Assembly (NCBI GenBank): GCA_900618425.1
Contig: UZAN01039596.1
Coordinates: 117,048 to 134,570 of the forward strand
DNA length: 17,523 nt
DNA from: Echinostoma caproni
Taxonomy: Eukaryota > Platyhelminthes > Trematoda > Plagiorchiida > Echinostomatidae
Direction: 5' to 3'
Shown here: positions 8,273 through 17,522 of the stretch, piece by piece
Position numbering within the stretch: position 1 is the stretch's first letter
How the letters are laid out: each line of letters starts with the position of its first letter
Notes under the pieces: generated by a model
What the model was told of the DNA's origin: nothing
Databases searched by the model: none
The model's input: only the letters and a program-made list of their open reading frames with translations
Translations under genes and position numbers: made by a program

Positions 8273-9469
8273 AACCTCATCTTGTCTGAAACTAAAAACA
8301 AGTTTTTTTCTCAAACTACGAACACTGTCTTCCTCACACATATATATCATTGAATCAGCTCACTTAGGTCTGTGAAATGCCCTTTTATGATATCATTTGT
8401 TTCGGTTCGAAGTATTTGAGTTTCGAACCGCGCTGTCGTTGTCCCACATTGACGACAGACGACTTCACTGTAGTCCGGTTCAAGACCACAGCTTTCGCGA
8501 GACTTACTTGTGCCAATTATTACTCCAATTCCCTGAACTTAGATTGAAAACAACCATAATGTTAAATAGACCCTCCTGACTGCGAGTTATTCTCGTTTCT
8601 ATTCTCGTTCATATGCAGCTATTTGCAACAAGTATATTGAATGCTTATTAGCATTTCTAGTTCCAGATTTTCCTTCTGTATTCCACAGTGTCCATTTTGG
8701 AATGTTCTAGTTACGAAATCAACTCAAAGCTCAGTCAGCAGTGAATGGGCACCAAAGAGGAGCGGTTGATGTTTTGCATTTTCGTGAAACGTTTACCATC
8801 AACACAGTGCCACTATGAAGAATGTTAACACTTTCAGAAATATCTGAAAATGACAACTCATCGTTTAATAACAATTGAGTCAATAAGACGAATACTACTA
8901 ATCAAAAAACGTCGCGATTTACAACAAATTAAGGCGCAATGCTGAAATTGTATTTAGGTTCTTTTTCAAAACCGCTGCTCAATGGGTTTTAAATGTAACT
9001 CGAAAAAGAGCGGAATAATAAGGCGTAAACTTTACATCGGTTTGCTTTATACGAACGGACAAATGATGCCAGTCGAAAATGTTTGATGATTGTCCCGGAT
9101 GCAAAATCGAAACAAATAATTAACTAAATTTCAAAGATAATCTCATTTTCCATCAAACTGATTTAATCTACCCATTGTACCTTAAACCTGCCTTTCGGAA
9201 ATATATTGTAAACCAATCTTTTACACAATGAATTCTTCACATCACTTTTAGTCTACTAACTACAGCTTCAGTGTGATTTGCCTGCACTGATGCTTTTGGA
9301 GATTATTATGCTTCCGTGGCCTTAATTTTTAGGGTTAACGCACAGGAAAATTCCATTCGGTTTACAGCTTTCGAGAGTCACACAAGGGTCTCATACTGAG
9401 CTAGTCCATGACTTATTTAACTTTGGTGATTCAGCAATTCAAATGGTAATCAATAAAATGCTGTCAATG
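8273..9469. other. mostly unassigned stretch
   Basis: It contains the hairpin at 8403-8430. It also has a good acceptor (TTTTCCTTCTGTATTCCACAG, ending near 8687) followed by CPFWNVLVTKSTQSSVS and a donor-like GTGAAT, a further weak exon candidate. Nothing else is recognised. Confidence 0.3.
8403..8430. repeat. perfect 9-bp inverted repeat (hairpin)
   Basis: CGGTTCGAA (8403-8411), a 10-base spacer, then TTCGAACCG (8422-8430). The arms resemble the T-arm/B-box sequence of tRNA genes in both orientations, but no A-box was found at the right distance. Confidence 0.6.
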
Positions 9470-10080
9470 CAAACACAGTGTTGGGAAGAAGGCTTTTCCT
9501 GAGAACTCTCTAGCAGGACGCCGAAGAACTTTTGTTAAAAACATTAGGGGCAAACGGATTGCACCAACTGAAAAAGTAATTTGGTAAAACACCTAAAGCA
9601 CTAAACCTTTGCTTGATCCTTAGATGTAATTTTACCACTAAAGATGGGTAACATCAAGTCTGTGAACGTTTGGGGCTTTTACTGGTCATGTTTCACAGTT
9701 GTAGTCTAGGAAGTCTAGAAAAGAACTGATGGCAACGTAATAGACTCGCACCTTAGTACGGTGGGTTCTTGTGCATTCTTAGTTTTCTGGGTAGTTGTAG
9801 GAAACTTCTGATAACTATTTCGATATGCGGATGAGTTTCATGCTTCTCCTGAATGTCGGGCTTGATGATGAATCCGATGAATTTGAAAGTCTAGAGGAAT
9901 TCAGTTGCTTAGCCGTTTATTGTGATCGGGTGTAATGTGCACTAAAAATGTTTGTTATCTGGCTAACATTTATCTCAAAGTGAATTTGTTTTATTAAATA
10001 AATAATGTAACCAAGGATCGATCGTACTTCTTCTTGGTGTCTCAGAGAACGCTAGTAACCGGTAAATTTGAGTTCTACAA
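9470..10080 (-). pseudogene. RTE-like LINE, degraded 3' part of the reverse transcriptase
   Basis: Reading down the minus strand: LLAFSETPRR, SILGYIIYLIKQIHFEINVS, TING-stop-ATEFL-stop-TFKFIGFI at about 9923-9880, VRVYYVAISS, YNCET-stop-PVKA..VHRLDV at about 9700-9660, and a possible VLRRPAREFSGKAFF near 9520. These follow the order of RTE-type LINEs: DDLALLA.., GLxINxxKTK, the thumb TINGxxLExVxxFxYLGSII, then the CETW motif and the C-terminal GHVLRMP region. The Trp of CETW is now TGA (9686-9697). Many stops and shifts make it an old relic. The individual matches are weak, and it is their order and spacing that are convincing. The left limit is approximate. Confidence 0.6.
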
Positions 10081-10897
10081 TCCGCTTATTCGGCTCAAGT
10101 TGCACTTCTGGGTAACGGTCAACTTCAACATTCATTCTCATTTTTCGTCATTTTTCCCTGGAAATATTCTTCGGCGGTAATCCCGAATCTGATGTTGAGT
10201 ATGCATTGGATCAACAGAACCTGTTGCGTGTTAGTTCCATTAGGTATCTGTGGCTGTCTGAGGCTATTACCGAGATAGTTGCTGAGTTATCAAACCGGAG
10301 ATATTCCGTTTCTGTTTAAAATAATCCGATAACTGGAATCTGTGAGAAGTTGTGGAACGTTATCGCTAAAATATCCGGTCGAAATTTATGGTTTAAATTT
10401 CAGTTAGAAACTTAGGAAGTTTTCTTGATGATTATTTACGTTAAACATAAGAGTAGTTGACTGAAAATAGGTGCCACCTTAGGACCCACTCAATTTTTAG
10501 TGCTCAGCCTAGAAACACAGGACACAGGGGATGATTTATTAATAAAAGCAGGGTTTCATCTTGGATTCTGGCTTAAATATTTTGTGTCTACATGAAAATA
10601 ATTTATTTCACCGATTCATATAAACCTTCAGCGAGAACGTCGCCAGATAGACAAGACTAACTTTGAATGAAGCGCCCAACCAGTTGTACCTTCAATAACA
10701 TGTTTAGCAGTGAAGTTGATGTGACAAGGAAGGCTGGTGCAAAGGTTTACGTTCAATCTAAAATTGCTTTAAAACCATGTGAATGCCTCACGGAAAGGTC
10801 ACGTCTTAGTGCTAATCTTGGATGGACCTGATAAANAAACCACAGTACCGACTTGAGCCTGTGTTATTTGCACTGTTTGCGTCGATTAAAAAATGTA
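10081..10897. other. unassigned stretch with one N
   Basis: It probably includes worn upstream LINE sequence, but no motif can be fixed. One N at about 10836 sits between two AAA runs. Confidence 0.3.
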
Positions 10898-10921
10898 GAT
10901 TATAGACCAGTCAGTCTCGCC
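10898..10921 (+). pseudogene. isolated LINE reverse transcriptase motif (DYRPVSLA)
   Basis: GATTATAGACCAGTCAGTCT encodes DYRPVSL, the NYRPVSLT fingers motif shared by most non-LTR reverse transcriptases. The same frame is open upstream for about 20 codons (LHCLRRLKNV) and hits TAA soon after. A possible continuation, TPSIVEKG, appears near 10958-10981. It is probably a fragment of another LINE on +, opposite to the RTE relic. Confidence 0.35.
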
Positions 10922-11690
10922 GGGTTCTAACCGACTAACTATTGATTTATCACTTTACGCCATCTATTGTGGAAAAAGGATAATATTATTGGCAAACTAA
11001 TTGCTAAACATTAGGTAATGGTAAGAGTTTTCTTCCATCTTCTCTAATCAGGTTCATCCCTGATTGACCCACATATGTCGGAGGGTGATCTTTTTTCATT
11101 TTGTAGAATTCACGTTACTGACCGAGCCTGCCAGTGCTGTGTGCAGCCCATAAGGCACTCAGTTTGGTAGAGTATGCCTTAATTTCGTTCTGGGAGTAAG
11201 TTGCGCGTCATAAATTTGTTTAAACTTCATCAATCTGAATAACTTAACTTTGCTACTCAACTCTTGTTACAATACTGCTTGGATTACATTTTCTGCATAC
11301 ATTTCGACCATGCATTTCAGTGGTACTGTAATCACACAAATGAACTTTCGATTTTCAATTGTTAAAATTGTACAGGAGATGTCTTCTTGCTAAGTAACCA
11401 AGACAATTTTTCTCCTTTATATATCATACAAATTGTATATATGGAGGGTCACTTACCATCGGTTAACGGTATTTGTGCGATTTCTCCTAGTTAGTGCAAT
11501 CATTTTAAAGTTCTTCTTCACCGAAATATTAACTGAAAGTCGGAAATGAAATTGTTGGCACTCCATAAGACAAACACCACAATCCGTTCCGGCACATTTA
11601 ATATTAACCAAAAAGTACTTAAATGCGATGGAAATGTTTTGGGGTAACCGACAAAGAGCATTGGACAACTGTGTCGTCTTGTTTGGGACT
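10922..11690. other. unassigned stretch
   Basis: It has two good acceptor-like tracts (TTTTCTTCCATCTTCTCTAATCAG near 11050 and TTTTTTCATTTTGTAG near 11106) and a GTAAGT near 11187, but no frame is open between them. Nothing else is recognised. Confidence 0.3.
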
Positions 11691-11699
11691 CGCCACTAG

Positions 11700-11795
11700 T
11701 GCGTGCTTTTTCTGTCCTTGTCAGGACTCGAACCTGGTCAGGAATGTAAGCCCTTACCCCTGAACCAAACGGTAGACGGTCATCATCTTGTATGA
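11700..11795 (-). mobile_element. tRNA-derived SINE head (or tRNA pseudogene) with intact A- and B-boxes
   Basis: On the minus strand an A-box, TGGTTCAGGGG (11767-11757), is followed 33 bases later by a perfect B-box, GGTTCGAGTCC (11734-11724). Four of five T-stem pairs form around TTCGAGT (CAGG with CCTG). No convincing acceptor stem or anticodon arm is seen, so it is not a functional tRNA gene. Spacing and box quality fit an internal Pol III promoter of a SINE. The 55-bp repeated block at 11810-11864 lies just upstream in the direction of transcription. Confidence 0.6.
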
Positions 11796-11809
11796 ATGCC
11801 TCAACCAAA

Positions 11810-11864
11810 TTAGAGTATCAAGCTTGGAGTAGCCCAGTTCATTCCTCAGAGGTACCAGGCACTC
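11810..11864 (-). repeat. 55-bp dispersed repeat, copy 1
   Basis: Read on the minus strand it begins GAGTGCCTGGTACCTCTGA and ends TGATACTCTAA. It matches 12846-12900 on the + strand at 43 of 55 positions without gaps. Confidence 0.75.
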
Positions 11865-11867
11865 CTG

Positions 11868-12845
11868 TTAGAAAAAGACAAATGTGATGAATAAGCCTGC
11901 TTTCAGTGCTTTATCTACTGACCTACTGCAACACATGATATAACTCAGGGAAACCACGAACGGGCTAGGAAAGCAGATTACTAATCTGTCTAAAATGGGG
12001 GTTGGACGGAACAACTCCGTACACGAAATGCCCGATGTAGTCAAGCGTATAACCATCGAGGGACATCTGCTCTCGTCGGTTCTTTACTGGTGGTATGACC
12101 CATGCAACTTACGCCGCAAGAGCAAGTAAACTGGTAGACACAAAAAGAGGTTATATTCCATTGGTATTCAGTCCTTCATCTGTAATGGAAGTACTGATTT
12201 GGAAGAGTAGAAACTGTGCAGCTACTTGGGTACAAGTTGGTGTCCTCAACCATTTTTGTCAATTTAGTATAAAATGAGACAGCTCCCAAAGGATATTATT
12301 CAGTGTCTCTTTTATGGATGATAGTTTAAGAAACTTGACCACCTAGAAAGTAAACAAGCTTGTAATGTGATTGAGTTCTTTATTTAGACCCACGTTTTAG
12401 TCAACGACCTCCCAAAATAACGTTCTAATAATTTTCGTTTCACCGAAGTACCTGTGCATTATTCACCATACTCGTAGTTTGGCCTTCGAAATCACCGACC
12501 ACAGACCTCGCTCATCACAGCACTAGCCTCCGGGGTTATGACCCAGGGTTATGAGACCCAACCAAGTCGAAACAGCTGTCCAGTGATTCCTAGCTTTTCA
12601 GTTCATGCTTCAGATGCTCTATACACGACGAATTCACCCTTGAAATTGAATCAAATCCTCCATTACTCACTTAAAACCTGTAAATGATTTGTATTATGTT
12701 ATGCTGGCCAGTCCTAAACAAGACGAACCAACTATTCAGTGGTCTTTGTCGGTCATCACAAAACTTTCTATCGCATTTGAATGCATTTACATCGTGAAAA
12801 ATTAGAAATCTCCAAAGGAGTGAATCCCACACCCAAGACAATCAA
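11868..12845. other. unassigned stretch
   Basis: Two ORFs of about 60 codons (11868-12056 on -, 12095-12277 on +) lack motifs and splice context. A tandem GGGTTATGA pair lies near 12535-12560. It may be repeat-derived, given the 55-bp blocks on both sides. Confidence 0.3.
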
Positions 12846-12900
12846 GAGTACCCGGTGCCTCTGAACAATCGAATGGGCTAATCCAGGAATGATACTCTAA
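12846..12900 (+). repeat. 55-bp dispersed repeat, copy 2 (inverted relative to copy 1)
   Basis: It begins GAGTACCCGGTGCCTCTGA and ends TGATACTCTAA, 78% identical to copy 1. Similarity stops sharply at both ends. No A- or B-box follows here, unlike copy 1. Confidence 0.75.
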
Positions 12901-13179
12901 AACCAAAAAGCAGTTTCACCTCTAACGTTCGCTTTAAATATAAATGAAGCTGAGCTTAGTGTTTTCTCGTCACAATTTTAAATAGAGAATTCAGAAACGC
13001 GGGTTTACACAATGTGTTGATTGCCCTTTGGCTGCATCTACACACGTGCATACTGCAGTCAAAGTGATTTCATTGTCGGTGGAATAATAGTTGTAAGATG
13101 AAGACAGGATCGCTAATTGCAACAGATACAACAGGACGAAAAACGCCAGAAAGCGCGAGTCAATCAACAAGGTGAAACT

Positions 13180-13206
13180 AACGTGACCAACCCCTCACGT
13201 TTTTTG
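13180..13206 (+). other. short hairpin followed by a T run
   Basis: AACGTGA (13180-13186) and TCACGTT (13195-13201) form a 7-bp stem over an 8-base loop, running into about six T. It looks like a bacterial terminator, but in this eukaryotic context it is probably incidental; a T run could stop Pol III. Confidence 0.3.
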
Positions 13207-13231
13207 TAATTAGGTTTGCAAATTAGGAGAT

Positions 13232-13309
13232 ATGGCAAAATTCATTTACCTTTTATTTGTTGTGCTATACTGCGTGGGATGGACTGATATTATGTTTTTG
13301 TTTAAATAG
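13232..13309 (+). CDS. 25-codon ORF resembling a signal peptide
   Basis: MAKFIYLLFVVLYCVGWTDI then MFLFK-stop. It has a short basic start and then an unbroken hydrophobic core (FIYLLFVVLY), like a secretory signal peptide. Such first exons are common in secreted fluke proteins, including micro-exon genes. No convincing donor site interrupts it, so how it would continue is unclear. It may be chance in AT-rich DNA, where Phe, Ile, Leu and Tyr codons are common. Confidence 0.18.
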   Translation: MAKFIYLLFVVLYCVGWTDIMFLFK

Positions 13310-13392
13310 ATTTTGCCTACTCAGAGGTCTGAGTCTTTTGGGCTCAGTCTGTGATGTAACGGTTACAAACGTGTCGCCATTGCTTTCTCAAG

Positions 13393-13548
13393 CCACACCG
13401 GGATATGTTCGGTCATTCTTTGAAATTACAGCCTCTCCGTTCTGCATATGTACATGGCCTTGGCTGCAGTAATCACGTATACAAATGCAGCAAACTGGTC
13501 TTGGATACATTGTGCAAACCCGCGTTTCTTACTTCTCTATTCAAAAAG
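13393..13548 (+). CDS. candidate internal exon (52 codons, phase 0 at both ends)
   Basis: The acceptor TTGCTTTCTCAAG ends at 13392 and the donor AAG/GTGAAT starts at 13549. The frame opens PHRDMFGHSLKLQPLRSAYV and ends DTLCKPAFLTSLFKK. The translation is helix-forming with regular Leu spacing, like an alpha-solenoid segment. The frame stays open beyond the donor to 13719, so the 3' boundary is a guess. It is 156 bases long, a multiple of three. I do not recognise the product. It lies on the same strand and in the same phase as the candidates at 14644, 15022 and 16726. Confidence 0.3.
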
Positions 13549-13869
13549 GTGAATGAAACTATTGCGTACACTTTGTCATTGGTCATCTTGTTGCGGTATT
13601 CAATCAGGGTTAGGAATGCATATTCATTGAAAAGCATTTCCGGGCGCAAATTCCCACTGCTGACNCTTGATCATTGTGTTTTTATTGTGCACCATTGCAT
13701 TCAACAGTGTAACGAATAAGTCCAAAAAATCATGAGGATCGACTACTCACACATGAATACGGATATTTCAAACCCCAGTACTTGAAGCAACAAAAAGCTA
13801 CTGGAACAAGCGTGACATCGCGCCGTGCGACAGGGAATCCAGATAGAACTAAAATCGAGGTGCTGGTGA

Positions 13870-13932
13870 CGGCTGGGTTTGAATCACAAATCGTAGGTTT
13901 CAAAGTCCGCTAGCAGCCTGAACCGCTTAATC
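13870..13932 (-). mobile_element. second tRNA-like SINE remnant
   Basis: On the minus strand TAAGCGGTTCAGG (13929-13917) is an A-box-like start, and about 43 bases on comes GTGATTCAAACCC (13887-13875), a B-box with one or two changes. The intervening CTTTGAAACCTACG resembles an anticodon-arm region. It differs from the copy at 11700-11795, so it is probably another SINE family or an older copy. Confidence 0.4.
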
Positions 13933-14123
13933 AGCAACTTCCAAAGTTTGTACCATGTCCTTAGCGATCAAAGATAACGCTGGGAGTTCCACCCAAAACT
14001 GATTGCATCAGCAAAGCAAACATGCACAAGGAGAAACCCGCCAACTGACGGTCTATGAAAAAGAACCTCGTGGTACTCGTCGCCAACTGGAATTTTTATC
14101 TATGGGGTTCAGCATAGGAATAC

Positions 14124-14178
14124 GGATGTGTTTTCACCACGGAGTATTATCTAACCATCCGATTGGTGAAACACATCC
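14124..14178. repeat. long imperfect hairpin
   Basis: GGATGTGTTTTCACCA (14124-14139) pairs with TGGTGAAACACATCC (14164-14178) over 15 bp with one bulged T. The stem then continues as CGGA/TCCG (14140-14143 with 14158-14161) past a two-base bulge, leaving a 14-base loop. No repeat family was recognised. Confidence 0.7.
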
Positions 14179-14643
14179 ACAATTTGGGTTGGCTCTCGAG
14201 GCCTAAACGAGACATTTGCAAGATCTGGGCACTCAGTTAACCACAAACACACAACCCTCCACATTCCTCTCAAAATTAGGAAACATGCTCTGGTTTACGA
14301 AACTGTAGCTTAAGCGAGCCTGTTAGTTTGTACACCGAAATAAATGATACCAGATTTTGTCAGGATAGGACTTCAGACCTTGCACCCAAAATGACTTGTA
14401 AATATCCCCCTTCGGTGGTTTCCATTTGACGTTGAATCTTTTGACCATAGTGCACTTTACTGCATCCCTTGGTTACTTCATAGAATACACCAATCAAGAT
14501 GCAAACTGAACTATCTATGGCACTATACATTCGTTTGCTTGTTTTGGGTTTTGTAAAATATTTCTTTTCTTTAGTGGGTTATTTCGCATTATTTATAACC
14601 ATCGGTAATTCATTTGGGAGTTGAGAAACTTTCACTTCCTCAG
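14179..14643. other. unassigned stretch
   Basis: No ORF, motif or repeat that I can support. Confidence 0.35.
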
Positions 14644-14764
14644 GGAGTTTCAAACATCAAACCATCAGCGAACATTTTGACGAATATTGGCGCTGTACTA
14701 GTTGTGCAAGGTTTCACATCAGTTGATCACATCGACTGTCAAAATGAATCCCGTTTTCATGACA
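14644..14764 (+). CDS. candidate exon (about 40 codons)
   Basis: A good acceptor, TTTCACTTCCTCAG, ends at 14643. The phase-0 frame reads GVSNIKPSANILTNIGAVLV then VQGFTSVDHIDCQNESRFHD, reaching TAG at 14767. A donor-like GTTAGT begins at 14765, so it could be an internal exon ending in phase 1, or a terminal exon of 41 codons. The composition is protein-like. The product is unknown. A 40-codon open run after an AG is not rare by chance. Confidence 0.28.
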
Positions 14765-15021
14765 GTTAGTTGGTTTTCTCGAAAGCTTTTAGTTTTCATT
14801 ATTAAATAAATTCATTAATTCTCCTGCTCTGATTAATATATTGCGATCGTGCAACTGCTATGTCGTTTCTCAAATCAATTTTTGAGGTAACTTTTCGTAT
14901 GTTACTCTGTACTCTTATCCCTCCTTCTAGATTCAAACTTTTCGATATATTCTGAATTCTGATGTGCGGTCTGGAGCTATGAGTCTGTTCGATCGATGCT
15001 GATCCCGCAATTACTTTTCAG

Positions 15022-15150
15022 TTATGTTTAAAATTACACCATGTACTGCAAAACTCTGCATTAAATTTGATATCAGATTGTGTGATCTCTGCATTATCTC
15101 GTTGGTCAAGACAGATCTATGCCTCTTTGAAACTATATTCCAACGTGCGC
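15022..15150 (+). CDS. candidate exon running into an assembly N
   Basis: The acceptor AATTACTTTTCAG ends at 15021. The phase-0 frame reads LCLKLHHVLQNSALNLISDC then VISALSRWSRQIYASLKLYS and is open to 15264 if the sequence is taken as written. It crosses a single N (15151) flanked by a duplicated AACGTGCGC, which may be an assembly fault. Removing one copy would change the frame after NVR. A second frame starting at 15024 is also open, so the choice is not certain. The chosen frame looks like an amphipathic helical pair. The product is unknown. Confidence 0.3.
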
Positions 15151-15264
15151 NAACGTGCGCACATCTCATCATCAATTCTATGGAATTCAGTGTATCAGCC
15201 ACAAGGCGGAAGTAGTAACTTCGTTATATTTCACATTTGCATTTTGATTAGTAAACAGCAGTGA

Positions 15265-16725
15265 ATCGGTTTTCGATCATTGGTTTCCTAATCCGATCAG
15301 CCTCGTGGTTCAACATTTGAGCAGATTGTGAAAAATATTTGGCAGATTTCCCATTCCCTAGCTCAATACAGTTGGAGTGGCGAAATTGATCACGTGGCCC
15401 ATAATGTATTTTAATGTTCAAAGTTGCATGACAGATTTTTCTTTTCGGAATTTGAATGCATTGGTCGAAATGCGAAGTGGTTTTGTTGCCTCCAAACTTT
15501 TATCATCTATGCTAGGGCAGATGAATCCCAAAATCTCCCCATACCGTAACAGGAAAACAAAGCCCGGATTAGTTCTATGCTAACAATTCATTTTTCGCAA
15601 CGTTTTACCGAGCATTCCACCTAACACATAGTAGTAATTTGAGTTCAAATAAGACAACAGTAAGGACATTCGCTTGGCTATTAAAGTTGTTTCGTTTCGT
15701 TGAAGAAACAATTTTAGCAAAACAGTAAAGATGTGCAGTAGCTGATGTGCAATAGTTCACTTTTACTCAATAAACCACTAAGGAAATACCCTTGCAAATC
15801 TACCGCTTAATGCCTAAAAATGTTCACTTCATTGATAACATGAGTCAAAATTCGATACGGGTTCATTTTTGTTCCAGACAGTGGGAATTTTTCTTTATAC
15901 TGTCATGTCAACAGTACTGTTGAAAGAGTAAAAGCAAACTCCACATTGATGTCTATAGTTAGTGCAAGCATGAGATTTTTACGGCATAAGGTGATCTATC
16001 ACCTGGTGGGTCTCATAAGACCGGATTACGTATGTAGTTTGTCCCACCCTGTTCTCATTGATTTGCACCAGGCTCGAGCTAGCCGTTCATCTTATATCGT
16101 TTTCTCAGTCTTCTCTCTCACAATGAGCATATTGTGCGTGAATGTATTCAACTGTGACTGGGTTTCCCGCACTTCACGAAACGGAAACTCTCACGCTTTT
16201 CCGGTGCAGCGTTTCGCTTTGAGCGTGCCCTGTCATTTCGATTCGGTCATGAATGTTTTTTCCCTCTCAAAATTCTCGTATGTCTACAGTACTTTTACTC
16301 ATCTTTTGCGGTTATTATTTTTTCCTTTTCTTCCATAGAATTGTTAGACGCTCGTTACATGCTACACCCACTTTGGTTGAAACAACGTTGAGCGTGCTAC
16401 CACAAGAACTCGGTATTGTGTAGCTTTGCAAGAGAACGTTTTACACCTGTCCGCTTTACAATTATTCCCTCTTATTATCTATTGCTAAGCAACTATTATG
16501 TTGTCTTACGGTATCTAAATCAACAACCTGGACCACCTTGGATGCTTCTTTATCTATTTTTTGGTAGCATATCACGCTATATAGTGCAATACATTAGTGA
16601 TAATAACTATACAGTACAGGGAAACAAAAAAAACATTGAAATTAGGTCTGAAGGTTTAATCTGATTGAATAAATTCCCATCATTCTGAAATGATGATGGA
16701 CAGTTGTGCTTTTACCTTATTCCAG
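15265..16725. other. mostly unassigned stretch with two moderate ORFs
   Basis: A 130-codon + ORF (15946-16338) contains RHKVIYHLVGLIRPDY just before a donor-like GTATGT near 16029. Its second half is rich in S, F and C without motifs. An 82-codon + ORF (16416-16664) is hydrophobic (YYLLLSNYYVVLRY, MLLYLFFGSISRY). Neither has a clear acceptor or known domain. GGTGATCTATCACC near 15990-16003 is a short palindrome. Confidence 0.3.
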
Positions 16726-16827
16726 CCTCACATAGTTCTATGTTCAGAAAATACACCGTTGATAGATTTATGGACAGATGTTGCAGTGTCTACAATTAAC
16801 TTTCTCACACGGTTTTTGTCTCACCAC
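16726..16827 (+). CDS. best exon candidate: 34 codons between consensus splice sites, phase 0/0
   Basis: The acceptor TTTTACCTTATTCCAG ends at 16725 and the donor CAC/GTAAGTATTTT starts at 16828. The 102-base segment is exactly 34 codons, open in only one frame: PHIVLCSENTPLIDLWTDVA then VSTINFLTRFLSHH. The other two frames contain stops. Hydrophobic residues every three to four positions suggest a helix pair of an alpha-solenoid protein. The same strand and phase are seen in the candidates upstream. The LINE at 16925-17522 would lie in the following intron. I do not recognise the protein. Confidence 0.42.
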
Positions 16828-16924
16828 GTAAGTATTTTCTTTCCAGAATAGTTAATCTAATACCAAACGATGAGATATATGAGGAGGGGAGATTGAACGT
16901 GGTGACATATTTTCCGTGATAAAA

Positions 16925-17522
16925 TTACTCAAATTCAAATTCAAATTTTTATTATGGAATATAACTTACAAAGACTTCGCTTTTACAAATCCCATAGGGT
17001 GTTTACACTTTGGTTCGGATGACGATTCGCAATATCACAGTAAGTCCATGAAAGTAAAGTGGTAAAGTAATGTTTTGACGAGCACAGGAGAATATGTAAT
17101 GTAGTTGGGTAGTGAAATGTAACGTTTACCAGGGCATCATCAAGCTGAAGCTTGATAGATACTAATGTTGGGGCACGGACCACGTGAGCTGGTAGAGAAT
17201 TCCATGTGCTGCACACTCTGACTGCAAACAAGTGACGTCTGCAGCCGAGACGGCTCTTTTGGTGNACGTTGTGTGATAAAATCAACAGAGATCTACAGGG
17301 GTGGTTGGGTTGTTGGAAAATCCGATAGAGTAAAATCATATTGCCTCTGATTCGATGATATTGGGATGAGTATAGCCCAAGGAGCTGTAATCTTTCTCCG
17401 TAGGCCTTGGAATGCAAACCTTTGACCATTTTGGCAGCCATTCTCTGTGGATGTTCGACTGTCTTCAGATTTCGCTGCAACCATGGGTTCCAGGCTTGAA
17501 CTGAATACTCAGTATATGGACG
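16925..17522 (-). mobile_element. CR1/Jockey-type LINE, C-terminal end of the reverse transcriptase ORF and 3' tail
   Basis: The minus-strand frame is open from the window edge (17522) to the stop at 16983. It reads RPYTEYSVQAWNPWL, then HPQRMAAKMVKGL, YGERLQLLGLYSSQYHRIRG, and VCSTWNSLPAHVVRAP..SIKLQLDDALVN. This is the standard C-terminal pattern of CR1/Jockey-like LINE RTs: RPxLEYAxxAWxPxL, then E.vQRrATKmV.GL, Y.ERLxxLgL.tLeyRRxRGDmi, and WNSLPxxVVxApsv..FKxxLD. One codon holds an N (17265). The short 3' UTR ends in a repeated AATTTG unit (16930-16947 on +). This copy keeps a long intact frame, so it is younger than the element at the left edge. Confidence 0.9.

Noticed and set aside
11051..11186. 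Exon between strong acceptors (near 11050 and 11106) and GTAAGT near 11187
   Set aside because: All frames from either acceptor to the donor contain stops.
11518..11808. 96-codon minus ORF and the overlapping 71-codon ORF
   Set aside because: The 96-codon frame runs through the tRNA-like SINE head; neither shows any protein motif.
13180..13206. Rho-independent terminator
   Set aside because: The hairpin plus T run is real, but every other sign is of a eukaryotic nuclear genome, where such terminators are not used.
14003..14206. 67-codon + ORF
   Set aside because: It covers the long hairpin, shows no domain, and its length is within chance.
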